DNA from: Roseovarius sp.
GTDB lineage: Bacteria > Pseudomonadota > Alphaproteobacteria > Rhodobacterales > Rhodobacteraceae
Reading direction: 5' to 3'
Assembly: GCA_002720475.1 (NCBI GenBank)
Contig: PBIL01000006.1
Location: forward strand, 22,892-71,999
DNA: 49,108 nt
Of this stretch, positions 24,083 through 32,037 are shown one piece after another. The notes beneath the pieces are model-generated. The model was given only the letters and a program-made list of their open reading frames with translations, made no database searches and was not told the DNA's origin. Position numbers and translations under genes: made by a program. Within the stretch, counting starts at the first letter, position 1; every line of letters starts with the position of its first letter.

Positions 24083-24607
24083 ATGACGGCACTTATCGGC
24101 ATGGCATATTGCTCCAAACCGGTTTCGTTCTCCTTCGAACAGGTCAACGATATTCTCGGGGTGTCGCGCGAGAACAACGACAAGGCGGATATCACCGGCG
24201 CGCTGATCTACGACAACCGGACCTTTCTTCAGGCGCTCGAGGGAAAGCCGGACGATATCCGCGACGTTTTCGATCGCATCTCGCACGACCCTCGGCATAC
24301 CGGCATAAGGCTTCTTTCCGTGCGCAAGCTGGAGGGTCGCCTGTTCCCCGACTGGAGCATGACGGCTGCCGTAACGGAGGATCAGTCGCTGCGCGGGCTG
24401 AAACTCGTGCCGCACCTGTCCCTTGTGCGATTCAACCCTTTCGCGTGGTCGGAAGCTGACGTGTCCGATTTCATGGCCGCGCTCAGCGATTACCTCACCC
24501 GCAGGCCCGCCCCGAGATCCGAGCCGCTGGCCGAAAGGATTGCGCCGCACCGGGTGGCGAACGATCCCCTCTCGCGCCTGGACAGGCATCTGGACCGCTT
24601 GTCGTGA
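24083..24607 (+). CDS. BLUF-domain blue-light photoreceptor
   Basis: This 174-aa protein carries a FAD-binding BLUF domain in residues 1-95. The photoactive residues are all there: Tyr9 (AYCS), Asn32 (SRENN), Gln50 (FLQALEG), Trp91 and Met93 (FPDWSM). DITGALIYDNRTF and HDPRHTGIRLL complete the signature. About 75 residues follow with no known output domain, only amphipathic helices rich in Arg and His. Such short BLUF proteins act by binding a partner. AAGGA lies 7 nt before the ATG. The gene is monocistronic, between ffs and dnaX, so the partner is not indicated by context. Confidence 0.93.
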   Translation: MTALIGMAYCSKPVSFSFEQVNDILGVSRENNDKADITGALIYDNRTFLQALEGKPDDIRDVFDRISHDPRHTGIRLLSVRKLEGRLFPDWSMTAAVTEDQSLRGLKLVPHLSLVRFNPFAWSEADVSDFMAALSDYLTRRPAPRSEPLAERIAPHRVANDPLSRLDRHLDRLS

Positions 24608-24655
24608 TAGCCGCCCGCCAGCGCCCGTTCCCTTGGCACGTCCCGAAAAGCAAGG

Positions 24656-24684
24656 TGGACGGCCCGCGCCCCCGGCCTTAGGCT
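24656..24684 (+). promoter_or_regulatory. Putative promoter for dnaX-ybaB-recR
   Basis: TGGACG (24656-24661) and TAGGCT (24679-24684) are 17 nt apart, 29 nt before the dnaX ATG. Confidence 0.4.
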
Positions 24685-24713
24685 CGGCGCGCACGAGTCG
24701 GAAAGGCCTCCGC

Positions 24714-26450
24714 ATGTCACAGTCCCCCGAAGCCGGCTACCAGGTCCTCGCGCGGAAATACCGCCCCGAGACCTTTGCCGATCTTGTGGGCCAGGACGCG
24801 ATGGTGCGCACACTGAAAAACGCCTTTCAGGCCGACCGGATCGCGCAGGCCTTCATCATGACCGGCATTCGCGGCACCGGCAAGACGACCACCGCGCGCA
24901 TCATCGCCAAGGGGATGAACTGCATCGGCCCGGATGGCACGGGCGGCCCCACGACCGAACCCTGCGGGCAGTGCGAGCATTGCACGGCCATCATGGAGGG
25001 CCGCCATGTCGACGTCATGGAGATGGACGCGGCCTCGCGCACAGGCGTGGGCGACATCCGCGAGATCATCGAGAGCGTCCATTACCGCGCCGCCTCGGCC
25101 CGCTACAAGATATACATCATCGACGAGGTGCATATGCTCAGCACCTCGGCCTTCAACGCGCTTCTCAAGACGCTCGAGGAGCCGCCCGCGCATGTGAAGT
25201 TCATCTTCGCCACCACCGAGATCCGCAAGGTGCCGGTCACCGTGCTCTCGCGCTGCCAGCGGTTCGATCTGCGGCGCATCGAGCCCGAGGTGATGATGAC
25301 GCTGCTGCGCCGCATCGCCGGGGCCGAGGGCGCGCAGATCACCGACGAGGCGCTCGCGCTCATCACGCGCGCCGCCGAGGGCTCGGCGCGCGATGCCACC
25401 TCGCTGCTCGACCAGGCGATTTCCCACGGCGCGGGCGAGACCGGGGCCGATGAGGTCCGCGCCATGCTCGGGCTTGCCGACCGGGGCCGCGTGCTCGACC
25501 TCTTCGACCTGATCATGAAGGGCGACGCGGCGGGCGCGCTGACCGAGCTTGGCGCGCAATATGCCGAAGGCGCCGATCCGCTGGCCGTGCTGCGCGACCT
25601 CGCGGAAATCACCCACTGGGTGAGCGTGGTCAAGATCACGCCCGACGCCGCCGAGGATCCCACCATCGGCCCGGACGAGCGCGCGCGCGGCCTTGCCATG
25701 GCCGCGGCGCTGCCGATGCGCGTGCTCACCCGCATGTGGCAGATGCTGCTCAAGGCGCTCGACGAGGTGGCCCAGGCCCCCAATGCCATGATGGCCGCCG
25801 AGATGGCGGTGATCCGGCTGACCCATGTGGCGGACCTGCCCCCGCCCGAGGATCTCGTGCGGCAGTTGCAGGCGCAGCCGCCCGCTGGCCCCGGCGGGGG
25901 CCCCGCCCCGCGCGCCGCGCCGCAAGGCGCGGCAAGCCCCCCCCGCGCGAGCATGACCACGCATCACGGCACCGGTCCCGTCACCGCCACCGCCCCTGCC
26001 CGGGACACGGCCCTTGCGGCCTGGCCGACATTCGAGTCGGTGCTCGATCTGATCCGCGCCCAGCGCGACGCGCGGCTCCTGATCGAGGTCGAGGGCTGTG
26101 TCCGCCTTGCCGCCTATCGCCCCGGCCGCATCGAGTTCACCCCCACGCCCGACGCCCCCGCCGATCTCGCCCAGCGCCTTGGTACCGCGCTGCAACGCTG
26201 GACCGGGCAGCGATGGGCCGTCACCCTGGTCAATTCCGCCACCGCCCCCACTGTCGCCGAGACCCGCGAGGCCAGCCGCTCGGAGCTGGAGGCAGAGGCC
26301 CGCAGCCACCCGCTGGTGCGGGCCGTGTTCGATACCTTCCCCGGTGCCGCGATCCGCGAGATCCGCAGCCCCGAGGAGATCGCCACCGAAGCCGGGGCCG
26401 AGGCCCTGCCGGAGGTGGAGGGCGAGTGGGACCCGTTCGAGGAGGACTGA
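24714..26450 (+). CDS. dnaX: DNA polymerase III gamma/tau subunit
   Basis: This 578-aa clamp-loader ATPase starts with YQVLARKYRPETFADLVGQD. It has Walker A GIRGTGKTT (about residues 47-55), a zinc module (GMNC, PCGQCEHC), the DEVH Walker B (IIDEVHMLS) and the SRC motif in VLSRCQRF. Domain III follows, then a Pro/Gly/Ala-rich stretch at about 385-425 and a C-terminal tau domain. No A-rich slippery run is visible in the linker, so a separate gamma form by frameshifting is not suggested. GGAAAGG precedes the ATG. The order dnaX-ybaB-recR is widely conserved among bacteria. Confidence 0.96.
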   Translation: MSQSPEAGYQVLARKYRPETFADLVGQDAMVRTLKNAFQADRIAQAFIMTGIRGTGKTTTARIIAKGMNCIGPDGTGGPTTEPCGQCEHCTAIMEGRHVDVMEMDAASRTGVGDIREIIESVHYRAASARYKIYIIDEVHMLSTSAFNALLKTLEEPPAHVKFIFATTEIRKVPVTVLSRCQRFDLRRIEPEVMMTLLRRIAGAEGAQITDEALALITRAAEGSARDATSLLDQAISHGAGETGADEVRAMLGLADRGRVLDLFDLIMKGDAAGALTELGAQYAEGADPLAVLRDLAEITHWVSVVKITPDAAEDPTIGPDERARGLAMAAALPMRVLTRMWQMLLKALDEVAQAPNAMMAAEMAVIRLTHVADLPPPEDLVRQLQAQPPAGPGGGPAPRAAPQGAASPPRASMTTHHGTGPVTATAPARDTALAAWPTFESVLDLIRAQRDARLLIEVEGCVRLAAYRPGRIEFTPTPDAPADLAQRLGTALQRWTGQRWAVTLVNSATAPTVAETREASRSELEAEARSHPLVRAVFDTFPGAAIREIRSPEEIATEAGAEALPEVEGEWDPFEED

Positions 26451-26517
26451 GCGCCTCGCCAAAGCGCGCACGATGTGGTTAAAGCCGCAACGAACCTTTC
26501 AGCAGGAGATGACCGAC

Positions 26518-26862
26518 ATGTTCAAGGGTCTGGGACAGATGGGCGACATGGCCAAGATGATGAAGGCCGCCCAGGAAATGCAGCAGAAGATGGCCGCCCT
26601 CCAGGAAGAGATGCACCAGGTCACGGTCACCGGAGAATCGGGCGCGGGGCTGGTCAAGGCCACCTGCACCGCCAAGGGCGAGCTCAAGGCGCTCGACATC
26701 GACCCCTCGATCTTCAACGCCGAGGACAAGGAAGTGGTCGAGGATCTGATCCTGGCCGCGATCAAGGACGCGCAATCGCGGGCGCAGGAGAAGGTCAAGG
26801 AAGAGATGGGCAAGCTCACCGAATCGATGGGACTGCCCAAGGACATGAAACTGCCGTTCTGA
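26518..26862 (+). CDS. YbaB/EbfC nucleoid-associated protein
   Basis: This 114-aa DNA-binding protein matches YbaB/Ebf[26 protein letters not shown] is the N-terminal helix, then [31 protein letters not shown] and a C-terminal helix. It dimerises and coats DNA; the partnership with RecR is genetic rather than biochemical. The start is set by AGGAG at 26504-26508, 9 nt before the ATG at 26518. An ATG at 26509 also exists but overlaps that site. Confidence 0.95.
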   Translation: MFKGLGQMGDMAKMMKAAQEMQQKMAALQEEMHQVTVTGESGAGLVKATCTAKGELKALDIDPSIFNAEDKEVVEDLILAAIKDAQSRAQEKVKEEMGKLTESMGLPKDMKLPF

Positions 26863-26867
26863 GGCGG

Positions 26868-26889
26868 CTTCATCCCTCCTCAGATACTC
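26868..26889 (-). repeat. 22-bp dispersed element, copy C (between ybaB and recR)
   Basis: On the minus strand the copy opens GAGTATCT and closes GATGAAG. It starts 6 nt after the ybaB stop, antisense to the operon. A 5-bp hairpin, TCGCC/GGCGA, sits beside it at 26890-26902. Confidence 0.65.
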
Positions 26890-26930
26890 TCGCCGAAGGC
26901 GAAACCGCCCGCCTCCCCGGAGCCACACGC

Positions 26931-27524
26931 GTGAGCAGCACCCGCGACATCGACGCCCTGATCGACATGATGGCCCGCCTGCCGGGTCTCGGGCCGCGCT
27001 CGGCGCGCCGCGCGGTGCTGCACATGATCCGCAAGCGCGCGCTGCTGCTCGCACCGCTCGCCGACCTGATGCAGACCGTCGCCGCCACGGCCCGCGAATG
27101 CCGTATCTGCGGCAATATCGGAACCGCGGAGATCTGCGACATCTGCGCCGCACCCAAGCGCGCCAATGGCCAGATCTGCGTGGTCGAGGACGTGGCCGAT
27201 CTCTGGGCGATGGAGCGCGGTCACGCCTTCAAGGGCCGTTATCACGTCCTGGGCGGCACGCTCTCGGCGCTCGATCAGATCGGCCCCGAGATGCTGCGCA
27301 TTCCCGAACTTGTCGCCCGCGTCGAGACCGAGGACATCACCGAAGTGATCCTGGCCCTCAATGCCACAGTCGATGGTCAGACCACCGCCCATTACATCGC
27401 CGATCAGCTCGAGGGCAAGGTATCGCTCACCTCGCTCGCGCAGGGTGTTCCCATCGGCGGCGAGTTGGACTATCTCGACGATGGCACGATCAGCGCCGCG
27501 CTTGCGGCGCGCAAGACTTTCTGA
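26931..27524 (+). CDS. recR: Recombination protein RecR
   Basis: This 197-aa protein works with RecF and RecO to load RecA at gaps. It shows the helix-hairpin-helix ([17 protein letters not shown]), the C4 zinc finger [16 protein letters not shown], a Toprim domain ([28 protein letters not shown]) and the C-terminal [19 protein letters not shown]. The start is the GTG at 26931 with GGAG 8 nt upstream. It is third in the dnaX operon; the repeat copy C in between does not break the direction of transcription. Confidence 0.96.
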   Translation: MSSTRDIDALIDMMARLPGLGPRSARRAVLHMIRKRALLLAPLADLMQTVAATARECRICGNIGTAEICDICAAPKRANGQICVVEDVADLWAMERGHAFKGRYHVLGGTLSALDQIGPEMLRIPELVARVETEDITEVILALNATVDGQTTAHYIADQLEGKVSLTSLAQGVPIGGELDYLDDGTISAALAARKTF

Positions 27525-27560
27525 CGCCGCATCACAGACCGCCCTGCCCGGAAGGACGCC

Positions 27561-27890
27561 ATGACCCCGCTGGCCCTTGCCTATACCTATCTGGCCATGC
27601 TCAACCTCGTGACATTCGGCCTGTTCTGGTGGGACAAGCAATGCGCCATCCACCGCCGGTGGCGTGTCCCCGAGAGCACGCTGCTGACGCTCTGCCTCGT
27701 CGGCGGCGCCTTCGGAGCCAAGACCGGCCAGGGCGTCTTTCGTCACAAGACCCGCAAGGAGCCGTTCCGCAGCTCGCTCAACGCCATCATGGTTCTGCAT
27801 ATCGCCTTCGCCGCGGCGCTGCTGCTGCCGGGTTTCCGCGCACAGGTCATGGCCGTCCTGCACGACACGGCGGCGGCACTGTTCGGTTAG
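27561..27890 (+). CDS. DUF1294 small membrane protein
   Basis: This 109-aa protein has hydrophobic segments at about residues 5-23, 40-55 and 74-92. The DUF1294 hallmarks are FWWDKQCA, the basic RRWRVPESTLL and GGAFGAKTGQGVFRHKTRKEPFR. Function is unknown. It follows recR by 36 nt on the same strand, with GGAAGG upstream of its ATG, and may be the last gene of that transcript. Its stop codon overlaps that of the truncated KAS III frame on the other strand. Confidence 0.85.
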   Translation: MTPLALAYTYLAMLNLVTFGLFWWDKQCAIHRRWRVPESTLLTLCLVGGAFGAKTGQGVFRHKTRKEPFRSSLNAIMVLHIAFAAALLLPGFRAQVMAVLHDTAAALFG

Positions 27891-28153
27891 GGCGCCCCGC
27901 GGTCAGGTACCATCCCCTCGGGGTCAAGACCGCCCGTCCTGTCCATGACATGCCGCCGCTCGATCCCCGATGCGCCGACGATGAGTCCCGAGGACGAGGG
28001 CGGTTTGGCCGCCATCTCTATGGCGGCGATTTCGGCGGCATGGCGCGCGTTGAACGCCTCGGCATGGGCGTTGTAGGCCGCTACCAGCTCCTCGTTGGCG
28101 ATCACCTCCGGCGGCGTGAACACACCCTGTCCCGTAATCGCGGGCTGCACCAT
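27887..28153 (-). pseudogene. 5' remnant of a beta-ketoacyl-ACP synthase III gene
   Basis: The 88-residue frame matches only the N-terminus of a FabH-like KAS III protein of about 370 aa: ITGQGVFTPPEVIANEELVAAYNAHAEAFN, then SSSGLIVGASGIERRHVMD and LDPEGMVPD. That family uses a Cys-His-Asn triad that lies well past this point, so the product cannot be active. Homology stops at RGAP and the TAA stop, exactly at the end of the DUF1294 gene. The 5' end looks normal: GAGGAG lies 6 nt before the ATG at 28153. A deletion removed the remaining three quarters. The small fragment could still be translated. Confidence 0.75.
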
Positions 28154-28222
28154 CATCGTCTCCTCAAGGTTTCCGGCCAGGACACCGGAAAGGCGCTGCG
28201 CCGTCAAGTGCGACTCGGCCCC

Positions 28223-28244
28223 CTTCTTCTTGCCGAGAATACTC
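28223..28244 (-). repeat. 22-bp dispersed element, copy D (after the hydroxyacid dehydrogenase)
   Basis: On the minus strand the copy opens GAGTATTC and closes AAGAAG, the most divergent of the four. The dehydrogenase stop TGA overlaps its first bases. The sequence continues GGGG, as in copy A. Confidence 0.6.
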
Positions 28245-29199
28245 AGGTCACCGGGTTCGGCAGCGCCTCACCGGCGAAGAAGGCGCGCAGGTTCTCCACC
28301 GCCATCAGCCCCATCGCCTCGCGCACCTCGCGCGCGGCGGTGCCAAGGTGCGGCAGCAGCGTCACGTTCTCCATCCTGCGCAGCGCTTCGGGCACCTCGG
28401 GCTCGCGCGCATAGACATCGAGCCCCGCCCCCGCGATGCGCCCCTCGCGCAGCGCCGCGATCAGCGCCGCCTCGTCCACCACGTCGCCGCGCGCGATGTT
28501 GACCAGATGCGCCGTGGGCCGCATGGCGGCGAGCACTTCGGCCCCGATGATGTTGCGGGTCTCGGCCCCGCCGGGCAGGGCGGCGACGAGGAAATCCACC
28601 TGCCCGGCCAGCGCCTCGAGGCTCTCGACCTGCCGCGCCGGCAGATCGACCGGCTTGGGAGAGCGATTGTAATAGAGCACCTCCATCCCGAAGCCGTAGT
28701 GACAGCGCCGCGCGATGGCCTGCCCGATGCGCCCCATCCCGACGATCCCCACCGTCTTGCCGGTCATGTGCAGCCCCAGCATCTGCGTCGGGTTCCAGCC
28801 AGCCCAGCGGCCCGCGCGCAGCATCCGCTCCCCCTCGCCCGCGCGCCGCGCGCTCATGAGCATGAGCATCACCGCGATATCGGCGGTCGCATCCGTCACC
28901 GCGCCGGGCGTGTTGGTCACGGCGATGCCCACCGCGCGTGCCGCCGCCACGTCGATATGGTTGGTGCCCACCCCGAAATTGGCGAGGATCCGGCAGCGGC
29001 TGTTCTCCGCCTCGGCAAAGATCTCTGCCGAGAACATGTCACCCAGCGTCGGCATGATCCCGTCATAGAGCGCCAGCGCGCCCTTCATCTGCCCCGGTTT
29101 CAGGGGCGTGTTCTCCTCGCGCATCTCCACCTCGAAGAGCGCCCGCGCCGCCTCGCTCACCCGCTCGGGCATGGGCCGCGTGATGAGAATCCGTTTCAA
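28243..29199 (-). CDS. D-2-hydroxyacid dehydrogenase, glyoxylate/hydroxypyruvate reductase type
   Basis: This 318-aa NAD(P)-dependent enzyme reduces 2-oxo acids to D-2-hydroxy acids; the closest functional group is glyoxylate or hydroxypyruvate reductase. The nucleotide-binding motif is GIVGMGRIGQAIA (about 149-161). The catalytic Arg is in VNIARGDVVDE, the Glu in YAREPEVPEAL and the His in LLPHLGTA. The residues after the second strand (YYNRSPKP) suggest NADP preference, but this is only a hint. Its ATG overlaps the csaA stop by 4 nt, so it is translated as part of the ybjN-proC-csaA operon. Confidence 0.9.
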   Translation of the reverse strand: MKRILITRPMPERVSEAARALFEVEMREENTPLKPGQMKGALALYDGIMPTLGDMFSAEIFAEAENSRCRILANFGVGTNHIDVAAARAVGIAVTNTPGAVTDATADIAVMLMLMSARRAGEGERMLRAGRWAGWNPTQMLGLHMTGKTVGIVGMGRIGQAIARRCHYGFGMEVLYYNRSPKPVDLPARQVESLEALAGQVDFLVAALPGGAETRNIIGAEVLAAMRPTAHLVNIARGDVVDEAALIAALREGRIAGAGLDVYAREPEVPEALRRMENVTLLPHLGTAAREVREAMGLMAVENLRAFFAGEALPNPVT

Positions 29200-29534
29200 T
29201 GCAGCCTCCCGCCCGGGGGCACGTCCCTGTCCGGGCCGATCAGCACGACCCCGCCCGCGGCGTCGCTCAGCCCCAGAACCAGCACCTCCGAGACGAACTT
29301 GCCGATCTGGCGCGGCGGGAAATTGACCACCGCCAGAACCTGCCGACCGATGAGCGCCTCGGGCGTGTAATGCGCGGTGATCTGCGCGCTCGATTTCTTC
29401 TCGCCGATCTCCGGGCCGAAATCGATCCAGAGCTTGATCGCGGGCTTGCGGGCCTCCGGGTAGGGCTCCGCCCGGATCACCCGGCCCGCGCGGATATCGA
29501 CCTTGAGAAAATCGTCATAGGTGATGTCAGCCAT
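29196..29534 (-). CDS. csaA: CsaA-type tRNA-binding protein
   Basis: This 112-aa protein is a stand-alone tRNA-binding OB fold, like CsaA. MADITYDDFLKVDIRAGRVIRAEPYPEARKPAIKLWIDFG and the ending SEVLVLGLSDAAGGVVLIGPDRDVPPGGRLH are typical. It is a small cytoplasmic protein that binds structured RNA and has chaperone-like effects in Bacillus. The start at 29534 was preferred over an Arg-rich upstream extension because it overlaps the proC stop by 8 nt (ATGGCTGA). Confidence 0.92.
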   Translation of the reverse strand: MADITYDDFLKVDIRAGRVIRAEPYPEARKPAIKLWIDFGPEIGEKKSSAQITAHYTPEALIGRQVLAVVNFPPRQIGKFVSEVLVLGLSDAAGGVVLIGPDRDVPPGGRLH

Positions 29535-30342
29535 CGCGCAGCTCCCGCGACCGCGCCGCCGCCGCCGCCACGGTGCGCCGTATGAGCGGCGACAGACCGG
29601 TGGTCTCATCCATCAGCACCTCAAGCCCCGCCTGCGTGGTCCCGTTGGGGCTTGTGACATTGGCGCGCAACTGCGCGGGGCTCTCCTCCGCGGCCTCGGC
29701 CAGCGCGCCCGCGCCCGCCACCGTCGCCTTGGCCAGCTGCATGGCAAGCTCGGGTGCCAGCCCCTCGGCCTCGCCCGCCGCCGCCAGGCATTCGATCATG
29801 TGAAACACATAGGCCGGGCCGGAGCCCGAAAGGCCCGTGACCGCGTCCATCTGATCCTCGTCCTCCAGCCGGACCACCTGCCCCACCGCCCCGAGCAGCG
29901 CCTCCGCCTGATCGAGATCCGCCGCGCTTGCCGCCGCGTTGCCCACAATTGCCGTGATCCCGCGGCCCACCGCGGCGGGCGTGTTGGGCATGGCGCGCAC
30001 CACCGGCGTGCGCGCGCCCAGCATCGCCTCGTAGGTGGCAATCGTGGTGCCCGCCGCCACCGAGACGAAAAGCGTCGCGCCGCCGCCATACCCCTTGAGC
30101 GCAGGCAGCGCCGCGCCCATCATCTGCGGCTTGACCGCGACGACGACGATGGCCGGATCATCCGGCAACGCGCCGTTGACCCGCACTCCCGCCGCGTGCA
30201 GCCAGGCACCCGGATTCGGGTCGATCACATGCACCGATGCGGGATCGAGCCCGCCCGCAAGCCAGCCGCGCAGCATCGCCCCGCCCATCTTGCCGCAGCC
30301 CAGAAGGACAAGGCCGCGCCCGGTCATCTCCGTCATCGCCAT
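29527..30342 (-). CDS. proC: Pyrroline-5-carboxylate reductase
   Basis: This 271-aa enzyme makes proline from 1-pyrroline-5-carboxylate with NAD(P)H. The dinucleotide motif is LLGCGKMGGAMLRGW near the N-terminus, and AVKPQMM and AGTTIATYE follow. The C-terminal dimerisation helices include MDAVTGLSGSGPAYVFHMIECLA and NVTSPNGTTQAGLEVL, the family signature. GGGGG lies before the ATG at 30342; a second ATG at 30336 is possible. It is second in a packed minus-strand operon. Confidence 0.95.
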   Translation of the reverse strand: MAMTEMTGRGLVLLGCGKMGGAMLRGWLAGGLDPASVHVIDPNPGAWLHAAGVRVNGALPDDPAIVVVAVKPQMMGAALPALKGYGGGATLFVSVAAGTTIATYEAMLGARTPVVRAMPNTPAAVGRGITAIVGNAAASAADLDQAEALLGAVGQVVRLEDEDQMDAVTGLSGSGPAYVFHMIECLAAAGEAEGLAPELAMQLAKATVAGAGALAEAAEESPAQLRANVTSPNGTTQAGLEVLMDETTGLSPLIRRTVAAAAARSRELRDG

Positions 30343-30373
30343 GATCGCCCCCGCTTTGGTCGCGGGGGCAGGT

Positions 30374-30874
30374 TTACGCGCGCCCGTAGGCCTCTGCAAT
30401 GGCGACCTGCATCGCCTCGCGCGGGGATTTGCCGCCCCAGATCGCCAGCTGGAAAGCCGGGTAATACCGCTCCGCCGCCATCACCGCCGCGCCCAGGGCC
30501 GCGTCGATCTGCTCGGGGCTGGCCCCCTGCGTGCCCGCCATGACAAGGCCGTAGCGCCACACCATCAGCTTCTGCTCGCCCCACCAGGTGAAGGCCCCGC
30601 TCCAGCACTGGTCATTGACGGTGTTGAGCATCTCGTAAAGCGCGGGCAGGCGGTCCTCGGGCGGCTCCATCTCGTAGGTGCAGACAAGGCGCAGCGTCTC
30701 GTCATGGCCCGACCAGGCGAGCGTGATCGCATAGGTGCGCCACTGGCCCTCGATGGCCATGGCGATCTGATCGTCGCCGATGCGGTCGAACTCCCAGTCG
30801 TGGTGCTCGGCGATGTGCTCGACGATGTCGATGGGGTGCAGATCGTCGCTGAGATATTGCTCGGAAAGTGCCAT
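30374..30874 (-). CDS. YbjN-domain protein
   Basis: This 166-aa soluble protein has the YbjN fold, related to type III secretion chaperones. Visible features are LHPIDIVEHIAEHHDWEFDRIGDDQIAMAIEG, a strand-rich middle (YAITLAWSGHDETLRLVCTYEM) and LNTVNDQCWSGAFTWWGEQKLMVWRYGLV. Its biochemical role is unknown. It begins the operon with proC 31 nt downstream. A promoter candidate is at 30921-30949. Confidence 0.85.
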   Translation of the reverse strand: MALSEQYLSDDLHPIDIVEHIAEHHDWEFDRIGDDQIAMAIEGQWRTYAITLAWSGHDETLRLVCTYEMEPPEDRLPALYEMLNTVNDQCWSGAFTWWGEQKLMVWRYGLVMAGTQGASPEQIDAALGAAVMAAERYYPAFQLAIWGGKSPREAMQVAIAEAYGRA

Positions 30875-30920
30875 GGCGCCGCCTCATTTGCTGTAGCGCG
30901 TGGGGGCCTTCGCACCCCAA

Positions 30921-30949
30921 ACGCTAGGTGCCTGCTCTAAGGGCGGCAG
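30921..30949 (-). promoter_or_regulatory. Putative promoter for the ybjN-proC-csaA operon
   Basis: On the minus strand CTGCCG (30949-30944) and TAGCGT (30926-30921) are 17 nt apart. The remaining gap to ttcA (to 31125) has a GGGCGG/CCGCCC hairpin at 30941-30964 overlapping the -35, but no other clear signal. Confidence 0.35.
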
Positions 30950-31125
30950 TAATCGGATCCGCCCCTACAAGATATGGTGAGGGGTTGCGCCCGAGCTGTA
31001 AAGCAATTTGTTGGGGAGAGCTGCAAATAGTTGTGGGCAAGTGACCTTTGACCGCAAGATAGGCGGCGGGCGCGTTCCCGCGCCGCCCCCTTGCCCGATC
31101 CCGCGAAAGCCCCTAAAGCGCGCCC

Positions 31126-31995
31126 ATGTCCGAGACCGAAGACGAGATCCACCCGCTCTTTCACGGTGCCCCTTCGGGCACCGAGTTCCGCAAGCTGCGC
31201 AAGCGGATCGTGCGCCAGGTGCGCGAGGCGGTGGAGCAATACGGCATGATCGAGCCGGGCGGAAAATGGCTCGTCTGCCTGTCGGGCGGCAAGGACAGCT
31301 ACACCCTCCTTGCCGTGCTCCACGAGCTGAAATGGCGCGGCCTTCTGCCGGTCGATCTTCTGGCCTGCAACCTCGACCAGGGCCAGCCCGGCTTTCCCGC
31401 GACCGTGCTGCCCGCCTTTCTCGCGCGCATGGGCGTGCCCCACCGGATCGAGTATCAGGACACCTATTCCATCGTCATGGACAAGGTGCCGCAGGGACGC
31501 ACCTACTGCGCGCTCTGCTCGCGGCTCCGGCGCGGCCATCTCTACCGCATCGCCCGCGAAGAGGGCTGTTCGGCGGTGGTGCTCGGCCATCACCGCGATG
31601 ACATTCTCGAGACCTTCTTCATGAACCTGTTCCACGGCGGACGGCTGGCCACCATGCCGCCGAAACTGGTCAACGAAGAGGGCGATCTCTTCGTCTACCG
31701 CCCGCTTGCCCATGTCGCAGAGGAGGATTGCGCCCGCTTCGCGCGGGCGATGAACTATCCGATCATCCCCTGCGATCTCTGCGGCAGCCAGGACGGGCTG
31801 CAACGTCAGCAGGTCAAGGCGATCCTCGACGGCTGGGAGGCCCGCAGCCCGGGCCGCCGCCAGGTGATGTTCCGCGCGCTGATGAACGCGCGCCCCTCGC
31901 ATCTTCTGGACCCCAAACTGTTTGACTTCGTCGGGCTGGAGCGGAAATCCGTCAAATGCGAGGCAGATTTCGCCGCGGAGTCAACGCACCGTTAA
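31126..31995 (+). CDS. ttcA: tRNA 2-thiocytidine(32) synthetase TtcA
   Basis: This 289-aa ATP-dependent enzyme thiolates C32 of some tRNAs. The PP-loop SGGKDS is at residues 53-58. Cysteines for the 4Fe-4S cluster are in [11 protein letters not shown] (CxxC) and [28 protein letters not shown] and [12 protein letters not shown] fit TtcA and not the U34 enzyme. It is divergent from the ybjN operon. A GGDEF-like gene follows 42 nt downstream. Confidence 0.94.
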   Translation: MSETEDEIHPLFHGAPSGTEFRKLRKRIVRQVREAVEQYGMIEPGGKWLVCLSGGKDSYTLLAVLHELKWRGLLPVDLLACNLDQGQPGFPATVLPAFLARMGVPHRIEYQDTYSIVMDKVPQGRTYCALCSRLRRGHLYRIAREEGCSAVVLGHHRDDILETFFMNLFHGGRLATMPPKLVNEEGDLFVYRPLAHVAEEDCARFARAMNYPIIPCDLCGSQDGLQRQQVKAILDGWEARSPGRRQVMFRALMNARPSHLLDPKLFDFVGLERKSVKCEADFAAESTHR

Positions 31996-32037
31996 CCGCA
32001 GGCGCGCAGACTGTCCGCCCATGGAACGGAGTCCGCA

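Noticed and set aside
24714..26450. Programmed frameshift in dnaX
   Set aside because: No A-rich or similar slippery heptamer with a downstream hairpin was seen in the region after the ATPase domain.
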